A stretch of DNA of 47,473 bases from Aliivibrio finisterrensis (GCF_008933155.1 NZ_WBVP01000022.1:1-47473); one strand, 5' to 3'; shown: positions 34,437 through 46,142, numbered from the stretch's first letter. A program made the numbers and translations. Notes: generated by a model from the sequence alone, not told the origin.

Positions 34437-34919
34437 ATGCTGACTAAACTAAATAAATTCCAAGAGCAGTGGGGTGGTAATAACGATGTTATTGATCACT
34501 GGCTTTCGACTCGACAAGATCTATTGGTTGAGTTCTGTAAATTAGCAGGCTTACCCCCTTTCGATTCATCGACTCCATCCCTCCCTACTTTCTCGTCAAT
34601 TCAATCTTTTACTCAGCATTTGATTGATTATATTTCAGAAGGTCATTTTAAAATTTACAACATGGTAATGGCGAAATGGGATGCAACAGGTTTTTCTCCT
34701 ACGGAAGATATGAGTCAAATTTACGCTAATATCACTAAAACCACCGATCCGATCCTAAACTTTACAGATAAATACTCAAAAGAAGACGAAGCGCTTTTAT
34801 TGACTGATTTTGATAAAGATTTTTCAAAAATAGGTGAGATTATTGAAATGAGGTTTGAGCTAGAGGATGGATTAATCGAGCTGATTGCCAGCAGTTTAAG
34901 TCACCCACCCGGCGCATAA
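34437..34919 (+). CDS. rsd: Anti-sigma-70 factor Rsd/AlgQ
   Basis: A 160-aa Rsd/AlgQ-family helical-bundle protein that binds region 4 of sigma 70 and shifts RNA polymerase toward other sigmas in stationary phase. Similarity runs along the length: MLTKLNKFQEQWGGNNDVID, DHWLSTRQDLLVEFCKLAG, DYISEGHFKIYNMVMAKWD and EIIEMRFELEDGLIELIASS. E. coli Rsd has 158 aa. It is divergent from nudC, the conserved rsd-nudC-hemE order, and converges on the rpoC end. SD AAGGAT lies about 7 nt before ATG. It targets the product encoded by another locus, but sits next to rpoBC, which is a neat but probably historical association. Confidence 0.9.
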   Translation: MLTKLNKFQEQWGGNNDVIDHWLSTRQDLLVEFCKLAGLPPFDSSTPSLPTFSSIQSFTQHLIDYISEGHFKIYNMVMAKWDATGFSPTEDMSQIYANITKTTDPILNFTDKYSKEDEALLLTDFDKDFSKIGEIIEMRFELEDGLIELIASSLSHPPGA

Positions 34920-35051
34920 ATGGCAAAAATAGAGCACTTAAAGTTATTTAATAGCTTATCGCAAATTCGTGGAATTGAAAACAACATGGCAACACAACTT
35001 TTTTATCAGTTTTTCTCGAAGTTAAAAGTATGCCTCATTATATTATTGTGA
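34920..35051 (+). CDS. Possible 43-aa small ORF touching the rsd stop
   Basis: ATG at 34920 follows the rsd TAA with no gap and encodes 43 residues, MAKIEHLKLFNSLSQIRGIE and a hydrophobic C-terminal part (FSKLKVCLIILL). No independent ribosome site is visible, so it could only be expressed by termination-reinitiation from rsd. No homology is recognised. From 35052 to the rpoC terminator I see no gene. It may be chance. Confidence 0.2.
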   Translation: MAKIEHLKLFNSLSQIRGIENNMATQLFYQFFSKLKVCLIILL

Positions 35052-35159
35052 AGCGATTAATAACAAAAGTAAGCTAATTAAAGGATAGAGTATAGTTACA
35101 GAGATATGAACTATTTCTTATGAAGATAAAAGCAACTTTCCCCGGGAAGTTATAATGAA

Positions 35160-35197
35160 CCAAAAAAAACCCTGCATCTCTGCAGGGTTTTTTATTT
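35160..35197. terminator. Bidirectional terminator between rsd and rpoC
   Basis: AAAAAACCCTGCA (left arm) / TGCAGGGTTTTTT (right arm) with a TCTC loop, strong on both strands. It ends the rpoBC transcript (-). Confidence 0.9.
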
Positions 35198-35213
35198 GCG
35201 CTTATTAAATCAA

Positions 35214-38200
35214 TTACTCTTCAGAAGAGAAACCTGCATTTAATAGAGCTGCTAAGTTGTCCGTCGCTTGCTCAGCAGATGGAGCTGCTTGCTCTGCTGT
35301 TTTTTGCTTTTGACGTTCTTGGTGGTATGCGAAACCTGTACCCGCTGGAATTAGACGACCAACGATTACGTTTTCTTTCAGACCACGTAGTTCATCACGC
35401 TTACCAGAAACCGCAGCTTCAGTAAGTACGCGCGTCGTTTCTTGGAACGATGCAGCAGAGATGAACGACTCAGTAGCAAGAGACGCTTTAGTAATACCTA
35501 GTAGATCACGACCGAAACGTGCTGGTTGTTTGCCTTCTGCTTCAAGCAGACGGTTTGCAATCGTTACGTTAGCGAATTCTAGTTGCTCACCTTCAAGGAA
35601 AGTAGAGTCACCAGAATGTGTAATCGTACACTTACGTAGCATTTGACGAACGATAGTTTCAATGTGCTTATCATTAATCTTAACGCCTTGTAAGCGGTAA
35701 ACTTCTTGAACTTCGTTAGTGATGTATTCAGTAACTGCATGGATACCACGTAAACGTAGGATATCATGTGGAGTTTCTGGACCATCAGAGATAACGTCAC
35801 CACGTTCAACTTTATCACCATCAAAGATGTTAAGTTGACGGTGCTTATGAATCATTTCTTCATAAACTTCGCCGTTATCGTCACGAGTGATCAATAAGCG
35901 TACTTTACCTTTAGTTTCTTTACCAAACGCAACAATACCTGCGTGCTCAGCAAGAATTGCTGGCTCTTTAGGTTTACGAGCTTCAAATAAGTCCGCAACG
36001 CGTGGAAGACCACCGGTAATATCTTTAGTACCACTTGACGCTTGAGGAATACGAGCTAGTGTTTCACCGATACCTACGTTACCGCCATCTGCAAGGTTAA
36101 CAATCGCCTTACCAGGTAGGAAGTATTGTGCTGGCATTTCAGTGCCAGGGATCATGATATCACGACCATTCGCATCAACAAGTTTCACTGTTGGACGCAT
36201 GTCTTTACCAGCAGAAGCTCGTTCAGCCGCATCAAGGATTACAATTGAAGATAGACCAGTTAACTCATCAGTTTGAGTTGTGATCGTAACACCATCAATC
36301 ATGTCCACGAATTGAACCTGACCTTGTACTTCTGTGATGATTGGCATTGTATGCGGGTCCCAAGAAGCGATCTTATCGCCTTGAACCACCGCATCGCCAT
36401 CTTTCTTAGAAAGAATAGTACCGTAAGAAAGCTTATAGCTCTCTTTCGTACGGCCATGCTCATCAATAACGGTTAATTCAGAAGCACGAGAAGTAATAAC
36501 TAAGTTACCTTCGCCATTCGTTACGTGCTTAGCATTATGAAGTTTAATCGAACCAGTCGTTTTAACTTGAATGCTGTTGTCTGCTGCTGCCGTAGATGCC
36601 GCACCACCGATGTGGAACGTACGCATCGTTAGCTGTGTACCTGGTTCACCGATTGATTGAGCAGCAATAACACCTACTGCCTCACCTTGGTTTACCATAT
36701 GGCCACGAGCCAAGTCACGACCGTAACAGTTTGCACAACAACCGAAGTCAGCTTCACAGCTTACTACTGAACGTACTTTAATTTGGTCAACTGAGTTATC
36801 TTCAACGATTTGACACTGCTTCTCATCAAGAAGCGTGTTACGTGGAAGAAGGATCTCATCTGTACCAGGTTTCAATACATCTTCAGCAACCACACGACCT
36901 AGAACACGCTCGTGTAGAGGTTCTTTAACATCACCGCCTTCAATTAGAGGGATCATGGTCACACCTTCGTATGTACCACAGTCATCTAAGTGAACAACTA
37001 CATCTTGAGCAACGTCTACTAAACGACGAGTCAGGTAACCTGAGTTCGCTGTTTTAAGTGCTGTATCGGCAAGACCTTTACGCGCACCGTGCGTTGAGAT
37101 GAAGTATTGGTTTACGTTTAGACCTTCACGGAAGTTCGCCGTGATCGGTGTTTCGATGATTGAACCATCTGGTTTAGCCATCAGACCACGCATACCTGCT
37201 AGCTGACGAATCTGAGCTGCAGAACCACGAGCACCGGAGTCGGCCATCATGTAAACGCTGTTAAACGATTCTTGTTGCTCTTCTTCACCATCGCGGTTAA
37301 GCACTGTTTCTGAAGACAGGTTATCCATCATCTCTTTAGCAACTTGTTCGTTTGTTGCTGCCCAGATATCGATAACTTTGTTGTAACGTTCGCCCGCAGT
37401 TACAAGACCAGATTGGTACTGTTCTTGAATTTGCTTAACTTCTTCTTCTGCATCAGCAACTTTCGTGTACTTAGCATCAGGAATAACCATATCATCGATA
37501 CCAACAGACGCACCTGATAATGCTGCGTATGCAAAACCTGTATACATGATTTGGTCAGCAAACACTACTGTGTCTTTAAGGCCAAGAGTACGGTACGCTT
37601 CGTTTAGTAGGTTAGAGATTTGCTTCTTACCTAACTTCTGGTTAATGATGCTGTAAGGAAGACCTTCTGGAACGATCTGCCATAGCATTGCACGACCAAC
37701 AGTCGTATCAACCAGTTTAGTTTCACGAGTCTCAATACCGTTCTCATCACGAATAACTTCAGTGATACGAACTTTAACGCGAGCATGTAGCTCAGCAACA
37801 CCTGTACGGTATGCTTTTTCAGCTTCAGCAAAACCTTCAAGGTACATGCCTTCGCCTTTCGCGTTAATTTTTTCACGTGTCATGTAGTACAGACCTAATA
37901 CAACGTCCTGAGAAGGTACGATGATTGGGTCACCTGATGCTGGCGACAGAATGTTGTTTGTCGACATCATAAGGGTACGTGCTTCTAATTGAGCTTCCAG
38001 AGTTAGAGGTACGTGTACCGCCATCTGGTCACCATCGAAGTCGGCGTTATATGCCGCACACACTAGTGGGTGAAGCTGAATCGCTTTACCTTCGATTAGT
38101 ACTGGTTCAAACGCTTGAATACCAAGACGGTGAAGTGTTGGTGCACGGTTAAGCAATACTGGGTGTTCACGAATTACGTCATCTAGGATATCCCAAACGA

Positions 38201-39419
38201 TCGCTTCTTCACGCTCTACCATTTTCTTAGCAGCTTTAATTGTCGTAGCAAGACCACGGCCTTCTAATTTGCTATAGATAAATGGTTTAAATAGTTCAAG
38301 TGCCATCTTCTTAGGAAGACCACACTGATGTAGACGAAGTGTTGGACCTACTGTAATTACAGAACGACCAGAGTAGTCTACACGTTTACCAAGCAAGTTC
38401 TGACGGAAACGACCTTGCTTACCCTTGATCATATCAGCAAGAGATTTCAGAGGACGCTTATTAGAACCTGTGATCGCACGACCACGACGACCGTTATCAA
38501 GCAGCGCATCAACAGACTCTTGCAGCATACGTTTTTCATTACGTACGATGATGTCTGGTGCAGCTAGGTCTAAAAGACGCTTCAAACGGTTGTTACGGTT
38601 AATCACACGACGGTATAAGTCATTTAGATCAGACGTAGCAAAACGACCGCCATCTAGTGGAACTAGAGGACGAAGATCTGGCGGAAGAACTGGTAGTACA
38701 GTAAGGATCATCCATTCTGGGTTGTTACCAGATTGAACAAACGCTTCTACTAGTTTCAGACGCTTAGTCAATTTTTTACGTTTTGTTTCAGAGTTAGTAG
38801 TTTCTAACTCTTCACGCATATTTTCAATCTCAGCGTGCATATCCATAGAAGCAAGTAAATCTTTAATTGCTTCAGCACCCATCTTAGCGATGAATTCGTC
38901 ACCGAATTCTTCTAGCTTATCAAGGTACTCTTCTTCTGAAAGAAGTTGGCTGCGCTCTAGATCAGTCATACCTGGCTCAGTAACCACATATGATTCAAAG
39001 TAAAGTACACGCTCAATATCACGTAGCGGAATGTCCATTAACAAACCAATACGAGACGGCAGTGACTTCAGGAACCAGATGTGCGCAACTGGAGACGCTA
39101 ATTCGATGTGGCCCATACGGTCACGACGAACTTTAGTTTGCGTTACTTCTACGCCACATTTTTCACAGATAACACCACGGTGCTTAAGGCGTTTGTATTT
39201 ACCACATAAGCATTCGTAGTCTTTAACTGGGCCAAAGATACGTGCACAGAAAAGACCGTCACGTTCTGGCTTAAAGGTACGATAGTTGATTGTTTCTGGC
39301 TTTTTAACTTCACCAAAAGACCATGAACGAATTTGGTCAGGTGAAGCAAGACCGATTTTGATTGCATCAAATTCTTCAGTCTTATGTTGTGCTTTCAGAA
39401 ACTTTAATAAGTCTTTCAC
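35214..39419 (-). CDS. rpoC: RNA polymerase beta' subunit
   Basis: Catalytic clamp and jaw subunit of RNA polymerase. It is 1401 aa (E. coli 1407), with no gross insertion or deletion seen. Zinc ribbon Cys 70, 72, 85 and 88 ([20 protein letters not shown]) are in place. [15 protein letters not shown] near 458-472 holds the three Mg-binding Asp. The bridge/trigger region follows [17 protein letters not shown]-type sequence ([20 protein letters not shown]). Zn2 Cys are in [14 protein letters not shown]. The C-terminus is Ala/Gln/Glu-rich, [10 protein letters not shown]. The ATG at 39419 follows AGGAG at 5 nt, but that SD is sequestered in a hairpin and a terminator-like hairpin lies further upstream. 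Confidence 0.99.
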   Translation of the reverse strand: MKDLLKFLKAQHKTEEFDAIKIGLASPDQIRSWSFGEVKKPETINYRTFKPERDGLFCARIFGPVKDYECLCGKYKRLKHRGVICEKCGVEVTQTKVRRDRMGHIELASPVAHIWFLKSLPSRIGLLMDIPLRDIERVLYFESYVVTEPGMTDLERSQLLSEEEYLDKLEEFGDEFIAKMGAEAIKDLLASMDMHAEIENMREELETTNSETKRKKLTKRLKLVEAFVQSGNNPEWMILTVLPVLPPDLRPLVPLDGGRFATSDLNDLYRRVINRNNRLKRLLDLAAPDIIVRNEKRMLQESVDALLDNGRRGRAITGSNKRPLKSLADMIKGKQGRFRQNLLGKRVDYSGRSVITVGPTLRLHQCGLPKKMALELFKPFIYSKLEGRGLATTIKAAKKMVEREEAIVWDILDDVIREHPVLLNRAPTLHRLGIQAFEPVLIEGKAIQLHPLVCAAYNADFDGDQMAVHVPLTLEAQLEARTLMMSTNNILSPASGDPIIVPSQDVVLGLYYMTREKINAKGEGMYLEGFAEAEKAYRTGVAELHARVKVRITEVIRDENGIETRETKLVDTTVGRAMLWQIVPEGLPYSIINQKLGKKQISNLLNEAYRTLGLKDTVVFADQIMYTGFAYAALSGASVGIDDMVIPDAKYTKVADAEEEVKQIQEQYQSGLVTAGERYNKVIDIWAATNEQVAKEMMDNLSSETVLNRDGEEEQQESFNSVYMMADSGARGSAAQIRQLAGMRGLMAKPDGSIIETPITANFREGLNVNQYFISTHGARKGLADTALKTANSGYLTRRLVDVAQDVVVHLDDCGTYEGVTMIPLIEGGDVKEPLHERVLGRVVAEDVLKPGTDEILLPRNTLLDEKQCQIVEDNSVDQIKVRSVVSCEADFGCCANCYGRDLARGHMVNQGEAVGVIAAQSIGEPGTQLTMRTFHIGGAASTAAADNSIQVKTTGSIKLHNAKHVTNGEGNLVITSRASELTVIDEHGRTKESYKLSYGTILSKKDGDAVVQGDKIASWDPHTMPIITEVQGQVQFVDMIDGVTITTQTDELTGLSSIVILDAAERASAGKDMRPTVKLVDANGRDIMIPGTEMPAQYFLPGKAIVNLADGGNVGIGETLARIPQASSGTKDITGGLPRVADLFEARKPKEPAILAEHAGIVAFGKETKGKVRLLITRDDNGEVYEEMIHKHRQLNIFDGDKVERGDVISDGPETPHDILRLRGIHAVTEYITNEVQEVYRLQGVKINDKHIETIVRQMLRKCTITHSGDSTFLEGEQLEFANVTIANRLLEAEGKQPARFGRDLLGITKASLATESFISAASFQETTRVLTEAAVSGKRDELRGLKENVIVGRLIPAGTGFAYHQERQKQKTAEQAAPSAEQATDNLAALLNAGFSSEE

Positions 39420-39425
39420 ATTCGG

Positions 39426-39438
39426 CTCCTGTAAGGAG
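39426..39438 (-). promoter_or_regulatory. Hairpin masking the rpoC ribosome-binding site
   Basis: On the minus strand CTCCT TAC AGGAG forms a 5-bp stem with a 3-nt loop; AGGAG is the rpoC Shine-Dalgarno, 6 nt before ATG. Ribosomes finishing rpoB or other events must open it. Confidence 0.45.
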
Positions 39439-39463
39439 AAAAAAGGCGCTCGGCGAGCGCCTT
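39439..39463 (-). terminator. Terminator-like hairpin between rpoB and rpoC
   Basis: AAGGCGCTC (39455-39463 on the minus strand) / GAGCGCCTT (39443-39451) with a GCC loop, 9 bp, followed by TTTTTT. It begins 28 nt after the rpoB stop. rpoC must be transcribed, so this is a partial attenuator, an RNA processing site or a readthrough signal. Confidence 0.55.
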
Positions 39464-39490
39464 ATATTCTACCGGACAATCTCAATGAGA

Positions 39491-42400
39491 TTATTCTTCG
39501 TCTTCTAACTCGATATTGATACCAAGTGAGCGGATCTCTTTCAACAATACGTTGAATGATTCTGGCATACCTGGTTCCATACGATGATCGCCATCTACGA
39601 TGTTCTTATACATCTTAGTACGACCGTTCACGTCATCCGACTTAACGGTTAGCATTTCTTGTAGAGTATAAGCGGCACCATATGCTTCAAGTGCCCATAC
39701 TTCCATCTCACCGAAACGCTGACCACCAAACTGAGCTTTACCACCAAGTGGTTGCTGAGTTACAAGGCTGTAAGAGCCGGTAGAACGTGCGTGCATCTTG
39801 TCATCAACTAAGTGGTTTAGTTTTAGCATGTACATGTAACCAACAGTTACAGGACGCTCAAACGCATCACCAGTACGACCATCAAACAGTTTCAACTGGC
39901 CAGATTCAGGCAGATCAACAAGTTTTAATAGCTCTTTAATTGATGCTTCTGGAGCACCATCAAAGATTGGTGTTGCGATTGGTAAACCACCGCGTAAGTT
40001 CTTAATTAATGTACGAACTTCGTCATCAGACAATGCAGCGATGTCTACTTCTTGGCGAGTTTCACCAAGATCGTATACTTTTTGTAAGAAGTTACGGAAC
40101 TTATGTAGTTCTTGTTGCTCTTTAAGCATTTGGTTGATCTTATCACCAACGCCTTTCGCAGCAAGACCCATATGAACTTCAAGGATTTGACCGATGTTCA
40201 TACGAGAAGGTACACCCAGTGGGTTCAGTACGATATCTACTGGCTGACCTTTTTCATCATAAGGCATGTCTTCAACAGGGTTGATCTTAGAGATTACACC
40301 CTTGTTACCATGACGACCCGCCATCTTATCACCAGGCTGAATACGACGTTTTACCGCTAGGTAAACTTTAACGATTTTCAGTACGCCCGGTGCAAGATCA
40401 TCACCTTGAGTGATCTTACGACGTTTAGTTTCGAATTTCTTATCGAACTCTGCTTTAAGCTCATCATATTGCTCAGCAAGCTGCTCAAGTTGATTTTGTT
40501 GTGATTCATCATCAAGAGTGATTTCTAACCACTGCTTACGATCCATCGCATCAAGCTTAACTTCAGAAGTACCTGCAGCAAGTAGAAGTGTGCGAACACG
40601 TGCTAATAAGCCACCTTCAAGAATCTGGAACTCTTCAGTGATGTCTTTCTTAGCTTCTTTAAGCTGCATTTGTTCGATTTCTAGAGCACGTTTGTCTTTT
40701 TCAACACCATCACGAGTAAATACTTGTACATCAATGATAGTACCTGAAACAGAGTTTGGTACACGTAGAGAAGAATCTTTAACATCAGATGCTTTTTCAC
40801 CGAAGATAGCTCGTAGTAGCTTCTCCTCAGGAGTCAGTTGAGTTTCACCTTTAGGCGTTACTTTACCAACTAGGATGTCACCACCCTTAACTTCAGCACC
40901 AATGTAAACAATACCTGATTCATCAAGTTTAGACAGTGCAGCTTCACCTACGTTAGGGATATCTGCAGTGATCTCTTCTGAACCAAGTTTAGTATCACGA
41001 GCCACACAAGATAGTTCTTGAATATGGATTGTCGTGAAACGGTCTTCCTGAACTACACGCTCAGATACAAGGATTGAATCCTCGAAGTTATAACCATTCC
41101 AAGGCATGAACGCGATACGCATGTTCTGACCAAGTGCAAGCTCACCAAGATCCGTTGAAGGACCATCAGCAAGTACATCACCACGAGTTACAGGTTCACC
41201 AGGAAGTACTGTAGGACGTTGGTTGATACACGTATTTTGGTTAGAACGAGTGTATTTAGTTAAGTTGTAGATATCGATACCAGCTTCGCCAGGTACTAAT
41301 TCTTCTTCGTTCACTTTAATAACGATACGAGAAGCATCTACTGACTGAACCATACCGCCACGTTTAGCAACAGCAGTTACACCTGAGTCAACAGCTACAT
41401 TACGTTCAATACCAGTACCAACTAAAGGCTTATCAGCTCTTAGTGTAGGAACCGCTTGACGTTGCATGTTCGCACCCATTAGGGCACGGTTCGCATCATC
41501 GTGTTCTAGGAACGGGATAAGCGATGCAGCTACAGATACAACTTGGTTTGTCGCGACATCCATATATTGGATGTGTTCACGTGGGTGCAGTCCAGATTCA
41601 CCTTTCTGACGAGCGATGATTAATTCATCAGCAAAAGTACCTTCTTCTGTTAACACGGCGTTCGCCTGTGCAATAACAAAAGTACCTTCCTCGATAGCAG
41701 ATAGGTAATCAACATCTTCAGTAACAACACCATCAACAACACGACGGTATGGAGTTTCTAGGAAACCATACTCGTTACATTGTGCAAATGCTGACAATGA
41801 GTTAATTAGACCGATGTTTGGACCTTCAGGTGTTTCGATTGGACATAGGCGACCGTAGTGAGTCGCGTGTACATCACGAACTTCGAAACCAGCACGCTCA
41901 CGAGTTAGACCGCCAGGACCTAAAGCAGAAATACGACGCTTATGCGTAACTTCTGACAATGGGTTGTTTTGGTCCATAAACTGAGATAGCTGTGAAGAGC
42001 CAAAGAATTCTTTAACTGCAGCTGAAATCGGTTTAGCATTGATAAGATCTTGAGGCATAATTGCATCAAGGTCACCAAGACTTAAACGCTCACGAACAGC
42101 ACGTTCTACACGAACTAGACCAACACGGAATTGGTTTTCTGCCATTTCGCCAACAGAACGAATACGACGGTTACCAAGGTGATCGATATCATCAACCTCG
42201 CCTTTACCGTTACGAATATCGATCAGTTTACGCATAACCTCGATGATATCTGTCTCATCAAGAATGCCAACGCCTTCGTCATTATCACGGCCAATTGAGC
42301 TATTAAACTTCATACGACCAACAGTCGATAGGTCATAGCGATCTTCAGAGAAGAATAGGCTTTCAAATAATGCTTCAGCAGCTTCTTTTGTTGGTGGCTC

Positions 42401-43519
42401 GCCAGGGCGCATCATTCTGTAGATTTCAACAAGAGCCGATAAACGGTCAACCGTTGAATCTGCACGTAATGTGTCAGAAATATATGCACCATGATCAAGA
42501 TCATTCGTAAATAATACTTCGATCTTTTTATGGCCAGCTTGAGATAAATTAGCAAGATCTTCTAAGCTAAACTCTTGGTTAGCGGCAACAATGATCTCAC
42601 CAGTGTCTTCATTCACATAATCGTGAGAAGCCACTTTACCTACGATATAATCTACTGGTACTTCGATATAATTTACTTCGTCTTTCGTCAATTGACGAAT
42701 ATGACGCGCAGTAATACGACGACCGGCTTCAACATAAACTTTGCCGTCCGACTCAATATCAAATGTTGCAGTCTCACCACGTAAACGCTCAGGAAGTAAT
42801 TCCATCATTAGCGTTTGATCTTTCACTTCAAATACAACTTTATCGAAGAATAGATCTAAGATTTCTTCAGTTGTCTTGCGAAGTGCACGTAAGATGATCG
42901 TTGCTGGTAATTTACGACGACGGTCGATACGTACGAATAAGTTATCCTTAGGATCAAATTCGAAATCTAACCATGAACCACGGTAAGGAATTACACGTGC
43001 GTTATAAAGAACTTTACCAGATGAATGGGTTTTACCCTTATCGCTGTCGAAGAAGACACCTGGGCTGCGGTGCAGCTGGGATACGATAACCCTTTCAGTA
43101 CCATTGATTACAAAAGTACCATTGTCTGTCATAAGCGGAATTTCGCCCATGTAGACTTCTTGTTCTTTAATGTCTTTTACCGTGCCTGCAGGTGCGTCTT
43201 TATCGTACACAACTAGACGTAATTTCACACGTAGTGGTGCAGAATATGTAACACCGCGAATTTGACATTCTTTTACGTCAAACTCTGGTTCACGGAGATT
43301 GTAGCTAACGTATTCTAGCTTAGAGTTGCCATTATAGCTCTGAATTGGAAAAACAGAACGGAAAGCAGCCTCAAGACCGTATTGCCCTTCAGGATCTTGC
43401 TCGATAAACTTAGTAAAAGAATCAAGCTGGATCGATAGCAAGTATGGTATGTCCAACACTTGTGGACGCTTACCAAAATCCTTACGGATGCGCTTTTTCT
43501 CTGTATAAGAGTAAACCAT
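39491..43519 (-). CDS. rpoB: RNA polymerase beta subunit
   Basis: Second-largest RNA polymerase subunit, forming half of the active-site cleft and the rifampicin pocket. It is 1342 aa, exactly the E. coli length. The start [20 protein letters not shown] is conserved. The rifampicin cluster near residue 505-535 ([34 protein letters not shown]) has wild-type residues at the positions that usually change in resistance. Other marks are [37 protein letters not shown] and the C-terminal [20 protein letters not shown]. It is preceded by an attenuator after rplL and followed by a hairpin before rpoC. Ordinary beta subunit. Confidence 0.99.
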   Translation of the reverse strand: MVYSYTEKKRIRKDFGKRPQVLDIPYLLSIQLDSFTKFIEQDPEGQYGLEAAFRSVFPIQSYNGNSKLEYVSYNLREPEFDVKECQIRGVTYSAPLRVKLRLVVYDKDAPAGTVKDIKEQEVYMGEIPLMTDNGTFVINGTERVIVSQLHRSPGVFFDSDKGKTHSSGKVLYNARVIPYRGSWLDFEFDPKDNLFVRIDRRRKLPATIILRALRKTTEEILDLFFDKVVFEVKDQTLMMELLPERLRGETATFDIESDGKVYVEAGRRITARHIRQLTKDEVNYIEVPVDYIVGKVASHDYVNEDTGEIIVAANQEFSLEDLANLSQAGHKKIEVLFTNDLDHGAYISDTLRADSTVDRLSALVEIYRMMRPGEPPTKEAAEALFESLFFSEDRYDLSTVGRMKFNSSIGRDNDEGVGILDETDIIEVMRKLIDIRNGKGEVDDIDHLGNRRIRSVGEMAENQFRVGLVRVERAVRERLSLGDLDAIMPQDLINAKPISAAVKEFFGSSQLSQFMDQNNPLSEVTHKRRISALGPGGLTRERAGFEVRDVHATHYGRLCPIETPEGPNIGLINSLSAFAQCNEYGFLETPYRRVVDGVVTEDVDYLSAIEEGTFVIAQANAVLTEEGTFADELIIARQKGESGLHPREHIQYMDVATNQVVSVAASLIPFLEHDDANRALMGANMQRQAVPTLRADKPLVGTGIERNVAVDSGVTAVAKRGGMVQSVDASRIVIKVNEEELVPGEAGIDIYNLTKYTRSNQNTCINQRPTVLPGEPVTRGDVLADGPSTDLGELALGQNMRIAFMPWNGYNFEDSILVSERVVQEDRFTTIHIQELSCVARDTKLGSEEITADIPNVGEAALSKLDESGIVYIGAEVKGGDILVGKVTPKGETQLTPEEKLLRAIFGEKASDVKDSSLRVPNSVSGTIIDVQVFTRDGVEKDKRALEIEQMQLKEAKKDITEEFQILEGGLLARVRTLLLAAGTSEVKLDAMDRKQWLEITLDDESQQNQLEQLAEQYDELKAEFDKKFETKRRKITQGDDLAPGVLKIVKVYLAVKRRIQPGDKMAGRHGNKGVISKINPVEDMPYDEKGQPVDIVLNPLGVPSRMNIGQILEVHMGLAAKGVGDKINQMLKEQQELHKFRNFLQKVYDLGETRQEVDIAALSDDEVRTLIKNLRGGLPIATPIFDGAPEASIKELLKLVDLPESGQLKLFDGRTGDAFERPVTVGYMYMLKLNHLVDDKMHARSTGSYSLVTQQPLGGKAQFGGQRFGEMEVWALEAYGAAYTLQEMLTVKSDDVNGRTKMYKNIVDGDHRMEPGMPESFNVLLKEIRSLGINIELEDEE

Positions 43520-43573
43520 GGGGTTCCTCAGCTCGCTGATAAGTGACCCGAACCGTCCGCCTTCGAAAGGTTG

Positions 43574-43633
43574 GGACAGTGACTAATAACACTGTTTTCT
43601 GTAGGACATAATCTCTGATTGAAATTATGTTTT
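43574..43633 (-). promoter_or_regulatory. Leader hairpins upstream of rpoB
   Basis: Two stem-loops lie between the attenuator and rpoB: CATAAT...ATTATG (about 43611-43633) and ACAGTG...CACTGT (about 43574-43593). In E. coli this interval carries an RNase III processing site; these hairpins are candidates for the same function. No motif proves it. Confidence 0.4.
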
Positions 43634-43686
43634 TTGCTCGGATATAGGGACTTTAAACAGTGTGAAATTACCCTACACCCTACAGC

Positions 43687-43720
43687 GCAAAAAGGCCGGT
43701 GGTTAATAAACCACCAGCCA
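43687..43720 (-). terminator. rplL-rpoB attenuator
   Basis: On the minus strand GGCTGGTGGTT / AACCACCGGCC (11 bp with one mismatch, 4-nt loop) is followed by TTTTT. It lies 30 nt after rplL. E. coli has a partial terminator at the same place that reduces rpoBC to a fraction of rplJL transcription. Confidence 0.8.
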
Positions 43721-43751
43721 TTAGCCGTTAGGCTATGAAACTAAGTAATAA

Positions 43752-44120
43752 TTACTTGATTTCAACAGAAGCACCAGCTTCTTCTAACTGAGCTTTAAGA
43801 GCTTCAGCTTCAGCTTTGTCAACGCCTTCTTTTAGAGGTGCTGGAGCTGAGTCTACAAGACCTTTAGCTTCTTTAAGACCTAGGCCAGTTGCGCCACGTA
43901 CAGCTTTGATAACTTGTACTTTGTTTGCGCCAGCAGAAGTTAGGATAACGTCAAATTCAGTTTGCTCTTCAGCAGCGTCGCCCGCAGCTGCGCCACCTGC
44001 AACTACTGCAGCAGCAGCAGAAACACCAAATTTTTCTTCCATAGCTTCGATAAGCTCAACAACTTGCATTACAGACATTTCTGCAACTGCGTCTAGGATT
44101 TGCTCGTTAGTAATAGACAT
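43752..44120 (-). CDS. rplL: 50S ribosomal protein L7/L12
   Basis: Acidic stalk protein that recruits translation GTPases to the ribosome. It is 122 aa (E. coli 121). The N-terminal dimerisation domain is [20 protein letters not shown], followed by an Ala/Gly-rich hinge ([17 protein letters not shown] near 35-51), and the C-terminal factor-binding domain has [20 protein letters not shown]. It is downstream of rplJ in the same operon (55 nt). Made in four copies per ribosome, which fits the strong SD (AAGAGAA) and the attenuator that follows. Confidence 0.99.
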   Translation of the reverse strand: MSITNEQILDAVAEMSVMQVVELIEAMEEKFGVSAAAAVVAGGAAAGDAAEEQTEFDVILTSAGANKVQVIKAVRGATGLGLKEAKGLVDSAPAPLKEGVDKAEAEALKAQLEEAGASVEIK

Positions 44121-44175
44121 AACAATTCTCTTTTAAGTCAACAATAATTTATTTTGTAATCAAATAAAGCAGGGC

Positions 44176-44670
44176 TTATGCCGCAGCTTCTTCTTTTTGA
44201 TCACGAACAGCAGCGATAGTACGTACCAATTTAGCAGCAGAAGCTTCTTTCATGCACATCATTAGGCGTGCGATAGCTTCGTCGTAAGTTGGTAGTGTCG
44301 CTAGTACATCAGCATCAGTAACTACGCCTTCAAATGCAGCAGCTTTGATCTCGAAGTCTTTATTCTCTTTAGCAAAGTCTTTAAAAAGACGTGCTGCAGC
44401 ACCTGGGTGCTCATTAGAGAATGCAAGTAGAGATGGACCAGTAAATGTGTCTTGTAGACACTCGTACTGAGTACCTTCTACTGCACGACGTGCTAAAGTG
44501 TTACGAACAACTCTCATGTAAACACCCGCTTCACGCGCTTGTTTACGTAGAGAAGTCATCGCGCCAACAGCAACGCCACGAGAATCAGCTACAACTGCAG
44601 AAAGTGCACCACTGGCTGCTTCGTTGACTTCAGCAACAATTGCTTTTTTGTCTTGAAGATTTAAAGCCAT
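44176..44670 (-). CDS. rplJ: 50S ribosomal protein L10
   Basis: Base of the ribosomal stalk, to which L7/L12 binds, and in E. coli the translational repressor of its own operon. It is 164 aa. The ATG at 44670 ([20 protein letters not shown]) is used because it is the family start after AGAGG; the open frame extends to 44751 but those residues lie in the leader [23 protein letters not shown] near 33-52 and the C-terminal helix that binds L12, [20 protein letters not shown], are seen. An L10 leader lies upstream. Confidence 0.98.
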   Translation of the reverse strand: MALNLQDKKAIVAEVNEAASGALSAVVADSRGVAVGAMTSLRKQAREAGVYMRVVRNTLARRAVEGTQYECLQDTFTGPSLLAFSNEHPGAAARLFKDFAKENKDFEIKAAAFEGVVTDADVLATLPTYDEAIARLMMCMKEASAAKLVRTIAAVRDQKEEAAA

Positions 44671-44754
44671 TTGGATTAACCTCTGGTTGTGATTACACCA
44701 CTCACTACAAAATTGTAGGAGAGTAATTACGATGCATTCCCAGAAAACCAATTT

Positions 44755-44835
44755 AAAAAACTAGCTTTTAGTTCGGGCACCGTCTACGCAGGCTTTATTA
44801 AGCTCTTGCGAGCACCTACGGTCTTGGACGGAGAC
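44755..44835 (-). promoter_or_regulatory. L10 leader RNA (rplJ autoregulatory site)
   Basis: Minus strand between rplA and rplJ, about 85-165 nt before the rplJ ATG. The stretch has CCAAGACCGTAGG, a short GCTCGCAAGAGC hairpin, TTAATAAAGCCTGCGTAG and ACGGTGCC, all typical of the gamma-proteobacterial L10 leader where the L10-L7/L12 complex binds to shut off translation. CGTAGG pairs with CTGCG-like sequence to close the element. Recognition is by eye. Confidence 0.75.
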
Positions 44836-44914
44836 TATTTAATATAAAATTAAACAGCCCCAACCATAAATTTGATAAGCGCAGAATTATACATTAATTC
44901 TACACTTTTGCAAA

Positions 44915-45619
44915 TTAGTTTGTAGCAGTATCTAAAGTCGCTTGATCTAGAGATACACCAGCACCCATTGTAGTTGAGATGCTTACCTTCTTCAGGAAAG
45001 TACCTTTCGCTGAAGTTGGTTTTGCTTTCTTAAGTGCAACTAAAAGAGCTTCTAGGTTCTCTTTAAGTTGAGCAGCATCAAAATCCACTTTACCGATAGT
45101 AGTATGGATGATGCCGTTTTTGTCGTTACGGTAACGAACCTGACCAGCTTTAGCATTTTTAACTGCTTCAGCAACGTTAGGAGTTACAGTACCAACTTTA
45201 GGGTTTGGCATAAGACCGCGAGGACCTAGGATAGTACCTAGTTGACCAACAACGCGCATTGCATCAGGAGAAGCAACAACAACGTCAAAGTTCATTTCGC
45301 CTTTCTTAACTAGCTCAGCAAGATCTTCCATGCCTACTAGATCAGCGCCAGCTTCTTTAGCTGCTTCTGCGTTTGCACCTTGAGTAAACACAGCAACACG
45401 GATGTCACGACCAGTACCGTGAGGTAGTACAGTTGCACCACGTACGTTTTGGTCTGATTTACGTGCATCAATGCCAAGGTTAACAGCAACGTCAACGCTT
45501 TCATTGAATTTAGCAGTAGCTAGTTCTTTTAGAAGAGCAACAGCTTCATTGATTTCGTAGTCTTTAGTAACTTCCACTTTTTCGCGGATATTACGCATAC
45601 GCTTAGTAAGTTTAGCCAT
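44915..45619 (-). CDS. rplA: 50S ribosomal protein L1
   Basis: Forms the mobile L1 stalk at the ribosomal E site, and in E. coli represses translation of the rplK-rplA mRNA. It is 234 aa, the standard length. Start [20 protein letters not shown], signatures [40 protein letters not shown] and [20 protein letters not shown]. It follows rplK by 4 nt, so they are translationally coupled. The ribosome site AGGGTTAATAG overlaps the rplK end. An ordinary member. Confidence 0.99.
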   Translation of the reverse strand: MAKLTKRMRNIREKVEVTKDYEINEAVALLKELATAKFNESVDVAVNLGIDARKSDQNVRGATVLPHGTGRDIRVAVFTQGANAEAAKEAGADLVGMEDLAELVKKGEMNFDVVVASPDAMRVVGQLGTILGPRGLMPNPKVGTVTPNVAEAVKNAKAGQVRYRNDKNGIIHTTIGKVDFDAAQLKENLEALLVALKKAKPTSAKGTFLKKVSISTTMGAGVSLDQATLDTATN

Positions 45620-45623
45620 TCTA

Positions 45624-46052
45624 TTAACCCTCTACCACTAGACCCATTGAACGAGCAGTACCAGCAATTGAACGCTTCATAGCTTCAATGTCAGCACCAG
45701 TCATGTCCGCAGCTTTAGTTTCTGCGATCTCTTGTAACTGAGCGTCAGTAACAGTACCAACTTTCTCAGTGTTTGGACGACCTGAACCAGACTTAACGCC
45801 TGCAGCTTTCTTAAGAAGAACTGCTGCTGGTGGAGTCTTAGTTACAAATGTGAAAGAACGGTCGTTGTATACAGAGATAACAACTGGGATCGGTAGACCT
45901 TTCTCAACAGATTCTGTTCTTGCGTTAAACGCTTTACAGAATTCCATGATGTTCACACCGTGTTGACCTAGAGCAGGACCAACTGGTGGACTTGGGTTCG
46001 CCATACCTGCTGCAACTTGCAGTTTGATATAAGCTTCAACTTTCTTAGCCAT
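45624..46052 (-). CDS. rplK: 50S ribosomal protein L11
   Basis: Part of the GTPase centre of the 50S subunit, substrate of PrmA (also in this window), and needed for RelA activation. It is 142 aa using ATG at 46052 ([20 protein letters not shown]); the in-frame ATG at 46076 lacks similarity. Features: the [20 protein letters not shown] signature near 22-41 with the proline-rich loop that thiostrepton contacts, and [28 protein letters not shown]. It is the first gene of the L11 operon, with a promoter/terminator overlap upstream. Confidence 0.99.
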   Translation of the reverse strand: MAKKVEAYIKLQVAAGMANPSPPVGPALGQHGVNIMEFCKAFNARTESVEKGLPIPVVISVYNDRSFTFVTKTPPAAVLLKKAAGVKSGSGRPNTEKVGTVTDAQLQEIAETKAADMTGADIEAMKRSIAGTARSMGLVVEG

Positions 46053-46108
46053 AATATTTCCTAATTTTGGGTTCAAACGCCATCCAACTGGATTAGCTCC
46101 CCGTTAAC

Positions 46109-46142
46109 AAAAACGCGCGAGATTATAGTAATAATTCGCGCG
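46109..46142 (-). terminator. nusG terminator superimposed on the rplK promoter
   Basis: CGCGCGA / TCGCGCG (perfect 7 bp, 46136-46142 with 46114-46120) with a 15-nt loop, followed by TTTTT on the minus strand. It begins 29 nt after the nusG stop. The loop contains the -10 of the rplK promoter. Confidence 0.65.

Noticed and set aside
41900-42010. Rifampicin resistance changes in rpoB
   Set aside because: The cluster has the wild-type residues at the usual resistance positions as far as I can see.
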